This document shows positions 61,746 through 64,000 of a DNA stretch of 64,000 nt, piece after piece. Every line of letters begins with the position of its first letter. The stretch's first letter is position 1. The translations under genes and the position numbers were made by a program. Source of the stretch: Candidatus Gastranaerophilales bacterium. GTDB taxonomy: Bacteria; Cyanobacteriota; Vampirovibrionia; Gastranaerophilales; Gastranaerophilaceae. The DNA lies in the NCBI GenBank assembly GCA_944323695.1, contig CALUTI010000006.1:62001-126000 (forward strand), in the 5' to 3' direction. Under the pieces are notes generated by a model. It was not told where the DNA came from. It did not search any database and was given only the letters and a program-made list of their open reading frames with translations.

Positions 61746-62627
61746 ATGCAAGTAAACGCAATAAATTCTTTTAGCAATGTAAATTTTGAAGGCAGAAGAA
61801 AAGAAAAAAAGGCAGAAAAGAAAAATTCTGAAATCCAGCAAACTCACCCATCTAAAGGTTATATGAGTAAATTATCAGGACCGGTTGCAGCAGCATTATT
61901 TATGATTCCGGTTGCCACACTGCCTACATCTTGTGATAAAATTGAAGTAAGTGCAAGTGCAGGAGTTGAATTACCATACCCGCCATGCCCGCCGCAAGAA
62001 GATAAAGAACCCGCAATCGACTGGGCAGTTCAAGATTCACTTCTTACATGGGGTAATGATTATCTGGCAGTTCCTATAGAAGGTGTTGACGGCGACAAAA
62101 CTAATAAAGCTTTAAGATACGCTGAAGGTAAAAGACAATGGGAATTTGACCGCCCTGAATATATAGAATTAAACCTCCCGTTATCAAACGAAAACGAAAC
62201 ACGTTATGATCATGTTATTGCTAATTCAATAAAAAATGATATAAGAATTACAAAAGTAAACCCCGGTGAAGTTACTATTGTAAAACCGGATGGTACTGAA
62301 ATTGACAACATCGGCGGCCTAATGTTTAATGAAGATGGTTTCAAAACATTTGCACATTCAAACGGCAAAGATTCAATTTATGTATATCCGAAAGCAACAT
62401 CAGGTGAATACAACGGCAAATATGTACAAAAAGGTGTCGTCGGCAGAGGATACTTGGATAAAGACAAATATGGCGAAAATGTATTATTGGTAGGATTCTT
62501 ATCACCGGGCACTCCTGAATATCCGCCGACCGAAGATCATTATATTGAAGTCGCCGGTCAAACAATTACCAAAGATGAAATAGCTGATCTGCTAAATGAT
62601 GAAGCAACAAAATCAAATGAAGAATAG
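61746..62627 (+). CDS. Exported hypothetical protein
   Basis: 293 residues. A polar start (MQVNAINSFSNVNFEGRRKEKK) precedes a hydrophobic segment near 42-58 (SGPVAAALFMIPVATLPTSC). This could act as an internal signal or degenerate lipoprotein signal; the box around the Cys is poor. The mature part is Pro-rich (LPYPPCPPQEDKEP), then strand-rich with repeated Gly/Asp turns. The strong TAGGAGGC site fixes the start. No family recognised. Confidence 0.65.
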   Translation: MQVNAINSFSNVNFEGRRKEKKAEKKNSEIQQTHPSKGYMSKLSGPVAAALFMIPVATLPTSCDKIEVSASAGVELPYPPCPPQEDKEPAIDWAVQDSLLTWGNDYLAVPIEGVDGDKTNKALRYAEGKRQWEFDRPEYIELNLPLSNENETRYDHVIANSIKNDIRITKVNPGEVTIVKPDGTEIDNIGGLMFNEDGFKTFAHSNGKDSIYVYPKATSGEYNGKYVQKGVVGRGYLDKDKYGENVLLVGFLSPGTPEYPPTEDHYIEVAGQTITKDEIADLLNDEATKSNEE

Positions 62628-62630
62628 ATT

Positions 62631-62658
62631 AAAAAAGCTCCCGAAAAGGAGCTTTTTT
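62631..62658. terminator. Bidirectional terminator
   Basis: AAAAAAGCTCC with GGAGCTTTTTT between convergent genes. Confidence 0.85.
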
Positions 62659-63061
62659 AATGAATTTGAAAAACACATTTGGTACAATGAGCTTTTGGAT
62701 GTAAAACGAGATTATCTTCCAAATCGTACATCCGCTCAATTTTAGTAATCAAAGGTGCTCCGCATTTTGGACATTTCAAGCCGCCTGCGCCATTTAATAT
62801 TAAATCTTTCAAACTGTCTATAATTTGAATTGATACAAAATCATTTCTGAAATCTTTTTCTAATCTTCTGATTTCTTCGGGATGACATTTAAGTCCTTTT
62901 GCGAGATTTTGTCTTACGGTAACCGATAAAAACAATTCTTTTCCGGCTTCAATATCTTCAATTAACGCCAAATCCAAGTTTGATTTTGCTGCCAATCCTT
63001 TTGGAGAAAGTCCCAAATCATCTCTTTTTTCCTGAACAAATTGCGCCAAAGTCTTTTTCAT
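62657..63061 (-). CDS. XRE-like helix-turn-helix protein with C-terminal zinc ribbon
   Basis: 134 residues. The N-terminal 70 form an XRE/Cro-like domain (LAQFVQEKRDDLGLSPKGLAAKSNLDLALIEDIEAGK). The C-terminus has a zinc ribbon: CPKCGAP, then a hairpin and CTKC. The combination suggests a DNA- or RNA-binding regulator. ATG 63061 is preceded by TGCTATAAT ending 6 nt away, with no ribosome site, so it is predicted leaderless. Confidence 0.75.
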   Translation of the reverse strand: MKKTLAQFVQEKRDDLGLSPKGLAAKSNLDLALIEDIEAGKELFLSVTVRQNLAKGLKCHPEEIRRLEKDFRNDFVSIQIIDSLKDLILNGAGGLKCPKCGAPLITKIERMYDLEDNLVLHPKAHCTKCVFQIH

Positions 63062-63067
63062 AACTAA

Positions 63068-63075
63068 ATTATAGC
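63068..63075 (-). promoter_or_regulatory. Extended -10 box, leaderless configuration
   Basis: TGCTATAAT on the minus strand, with its hexamer at 63068-63073, exactly 6 nt before ATG 63061. Confidence 0.55.
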
Positions 63076-63076
63076 A

Positions 63077-63107
63077 TAAAAAAAGCCACCTTACGGTGGC
63101 TCTTTTT
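63077..63107. terminator. Terminator of the repeat-protein gene
   Basis: AGCCACC/GGTGGCT (63084-63090 with 63095-63101) flanked by A- and T-runs. It ends the gene at 63109 and lies just upstream of the zinc-ribbon gene's -10 box. Confidence 0.8.
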
Positions 63108-63108
63108 T

Positions 63109-64000
63109 TTAATAACTGATATCGGCATCTGCATTTGCTCCCGCCTCAAACTGGGCAAGATATCTAAAGGTTTCATCTGCGTTTTTGTAAGCATCATCAA
63201 GGTTACCTTCTTTTTCTGTATAGTAATCTTTAGCAACATCATAAGAACTATCCAGATTTTGATCTTTTTCATTATAGTAACCTGTTGCATCATCATATGA
63301 CGTATTCAGATTGCCTTCTTTTTCTTTATAGTAATTATCCGCATCAATTGCACCTTGGGTATCAAATGTGGTCATTTCACTTGGGTAATTTTGAATAATT
63401 GCTCCGTTTTCTCTGTCAATAATACCAATATCAGTATGGGTATCATCAAATTTTGACATTATATATTTCTCTTTAAATACATCAGAACCGGCTTCTTTTA
63501 CATAAACAACAACGCCATCATATAAGTTGTAATCTGCACCGGGTTCATCCCACTGAGATTGTAAGTCAAAACCTTGTTCTGTCTGCATATAAACTTCATC
63601 ACCATTGGCATTTTTAATAATTATACCGTTTTGTGCATTAGATATTTCTTTACCATTCACTTCAAGTTTTAACGTACCTGCCTGAGCCTGTTCAGTTTTG
63701 CCCTCAAAATTATAATCTGCAACATTACCTTTTACAGTAGGATTACCAGATGTAATATCCTTCAAGTTAGCAGGTGTAAGAATATTCAGAGCAAAACCGG
63801 GGGTACCGTTACCGTAGGAACCATCACCTGTTTCAAGTCCCATGGCAATTTTAGTTGAATTCTGTTCCGGCTGTGCCAAGCCTACACTTGACAACATTGA
63901 GGATAATTTTGCTGTTGTACCGTTTGGATCCAATGTAACATCATCGCCCACATTATGTATCAGACCGTTATCAAATGCGACCTGAGCTTTTTCGTCCGCG
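63109..64000 (-). CDS. Repeat-containing hypothetical protein (5' partial)
   Basis: The frame is open to the window edge, so the N-terminus is missing; the GTG at 63951 is an internal codon. The visible part is acidic and Asn/Gly/Asp-rich, with strand-like segments (LKLEVNGKEI, GVVVYVKEAG). Near the end are three tandem 18-residue repeats with the frame Y-Y-x-E-K-x-x-N-L-x-x-(S/A)-Y. There are almost no Cys. It could be a filament or surface protein; no family recognised. Confidence 0.65.
   Translation of the reverse strand, partial: ADEKAQVAFDNGLIHNVGDDVTLDPNGTTAKLSSMLSSVGLAQPEQNSTKIAMGLETGDGSYGNGTPGFALNILTPANLKDITSGNPTVKGNVADYNFEGKTEQAQAGTLKLEVNGKEISNAQNGIIIKNANGDEVYMQTEQGFDLQSQWDEPGADYNLYDGVVVYVKEAGSDVFKEKYIMSKFDDTHTDIGIIDRENGAIIQNYPSEMTTFDTQGAIDADNYYKEKEGNLNTSYDDATGYYNEKDQNLDSSYDVAKDYYTEKEGNLDDAYKNADETFRYLAQFEAGANADADISY
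63172..63333 (-). repeat. Three tandem 54-bp (18-codon) repeats
   Basis: Copies start YYKEKEGNLN, YYNEKDQNLD and YYTEKEGNLD, each 18 residues. They differ at a few positions each. Confidence 0.8.

Noticed and set aside
63172-63333. Tandem repeats considered as a CRISPR array
   Set aside because: Repeats are contiguous, without spacers, have an 18-codon period and lie in a coding frame.
1-64000. tRNA, rRNA, tmRNA or riboswitch genes
   Set aside because: No T-arm-like GGTTCGAATCC motif, rRNA core motif or recognisable aptamer core was noticed by eye; a covariance-model scan would be needed to exclude them.

Overview
The window is a 64 kb, AT-rich, gene-dense bacterial chromosome segment. The best fit is a gut-type, non-photosynthetic relative of Cyanobacteria (Vampirovibrionia/Melainabacteria, order Gastranaerophilales). 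This is an inference. It rests on three prepilin-like genes with an almost identical TLAEVLITLGIIG start, on lineage-style hypothetical proteins, on a Gram-negative-like envelope gene set (heptosyltransferase-type GT9, TonB-like C-terminus, MurJ, WecA-type transferase), and on anaerobe genes such as a reverse rubrerythrin. No rRNA, tRNA, CRISPR array, intact insertion sequence or prophage was found by eye.

Layout. 1-5962: an acidic membrane protein with a TonB-like end (cut by the window edge), a small sigma-like factor, and a zinc-ribbon/AAA ATPase/TPR protein. 5964-6913: a prepilin-like gene whose frame is broken at a run of nine G. 7013-12494: LysM protein, ROK sugar kinase, GT9 glycosyltransferase, GAF-GGDEF-HD protein, ThiL. 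12593-18411: hypothetical proteins including a duplicated secreted pair, a LipM-like octanoyltransferase, a TPR protein and MiaB. 18521-22471: acyl-CoA synthetase, reverse rubrerythrin behind a Fur/PerR-like box, and small proteins. 22599-28590: DnaK, RuvC, MtnA, a RelA/SpoT-like protein, TsaC. 28621-35263: MurJ, SpoIID-like protein, an XRE regulator, a prepilin-like protein, CysS, a LysM protein. 35332-41153: MpaA-like amidase, FtsY, NusB, then Alr-Lpd-LipA. 41213-46750: ProB-ProA, an ADP-ribosyltransferase-like protein, TyrA, a WecA-type transferase. 46936-47232 is a stem-loop-rich repeat block. 47271-54794 is a long minus-strand cluster, transcribed MurA, RWYD-repeat protein, Mfd, PrsA-like foldase, GlyA. 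54909-55834: another prepilin-like gene with the same nine-G leader. 55981-64000: GrpE-DnaJ-propeller-methyltransferase, L28, a MerR-like protein with RecA, and lineage-specific proteins.

How the genes work together. Most genes are housekeeping: envelope and peptidoglycan building (MurA, MurJ, Alr, WecA, SpoIID-like, MpaA-like, LysM), protein folding and targeting (DnaK, GrpE, DnaJ, PrsA-like, FtsY), lipoylation (LipM, LipA, Lpd), proline synthesis (ProB, ProA), and DNA repair (RuvC, RecA, Mfd).

The most notable signals are these. (1) Two prepilin-like genes carry a similar leader with a strong ribosome site, a start codon and exactly nine G, placed so that one extra G would join the leader to the pilin frame. 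This would be a plausible phase-switch. (2) Eleven genes have a -10 box exactly 6 nt before an ATG and no ribosome site, which predicts leaderless mRNAs. (3) There is a putative ADP-ribosyltransferase and a putative divergent RelA/SpoT-type nucleotidyltransferase. (4) The WecA-type gene probably starts at AUU. All functions are read from sequence motifs without database searches.
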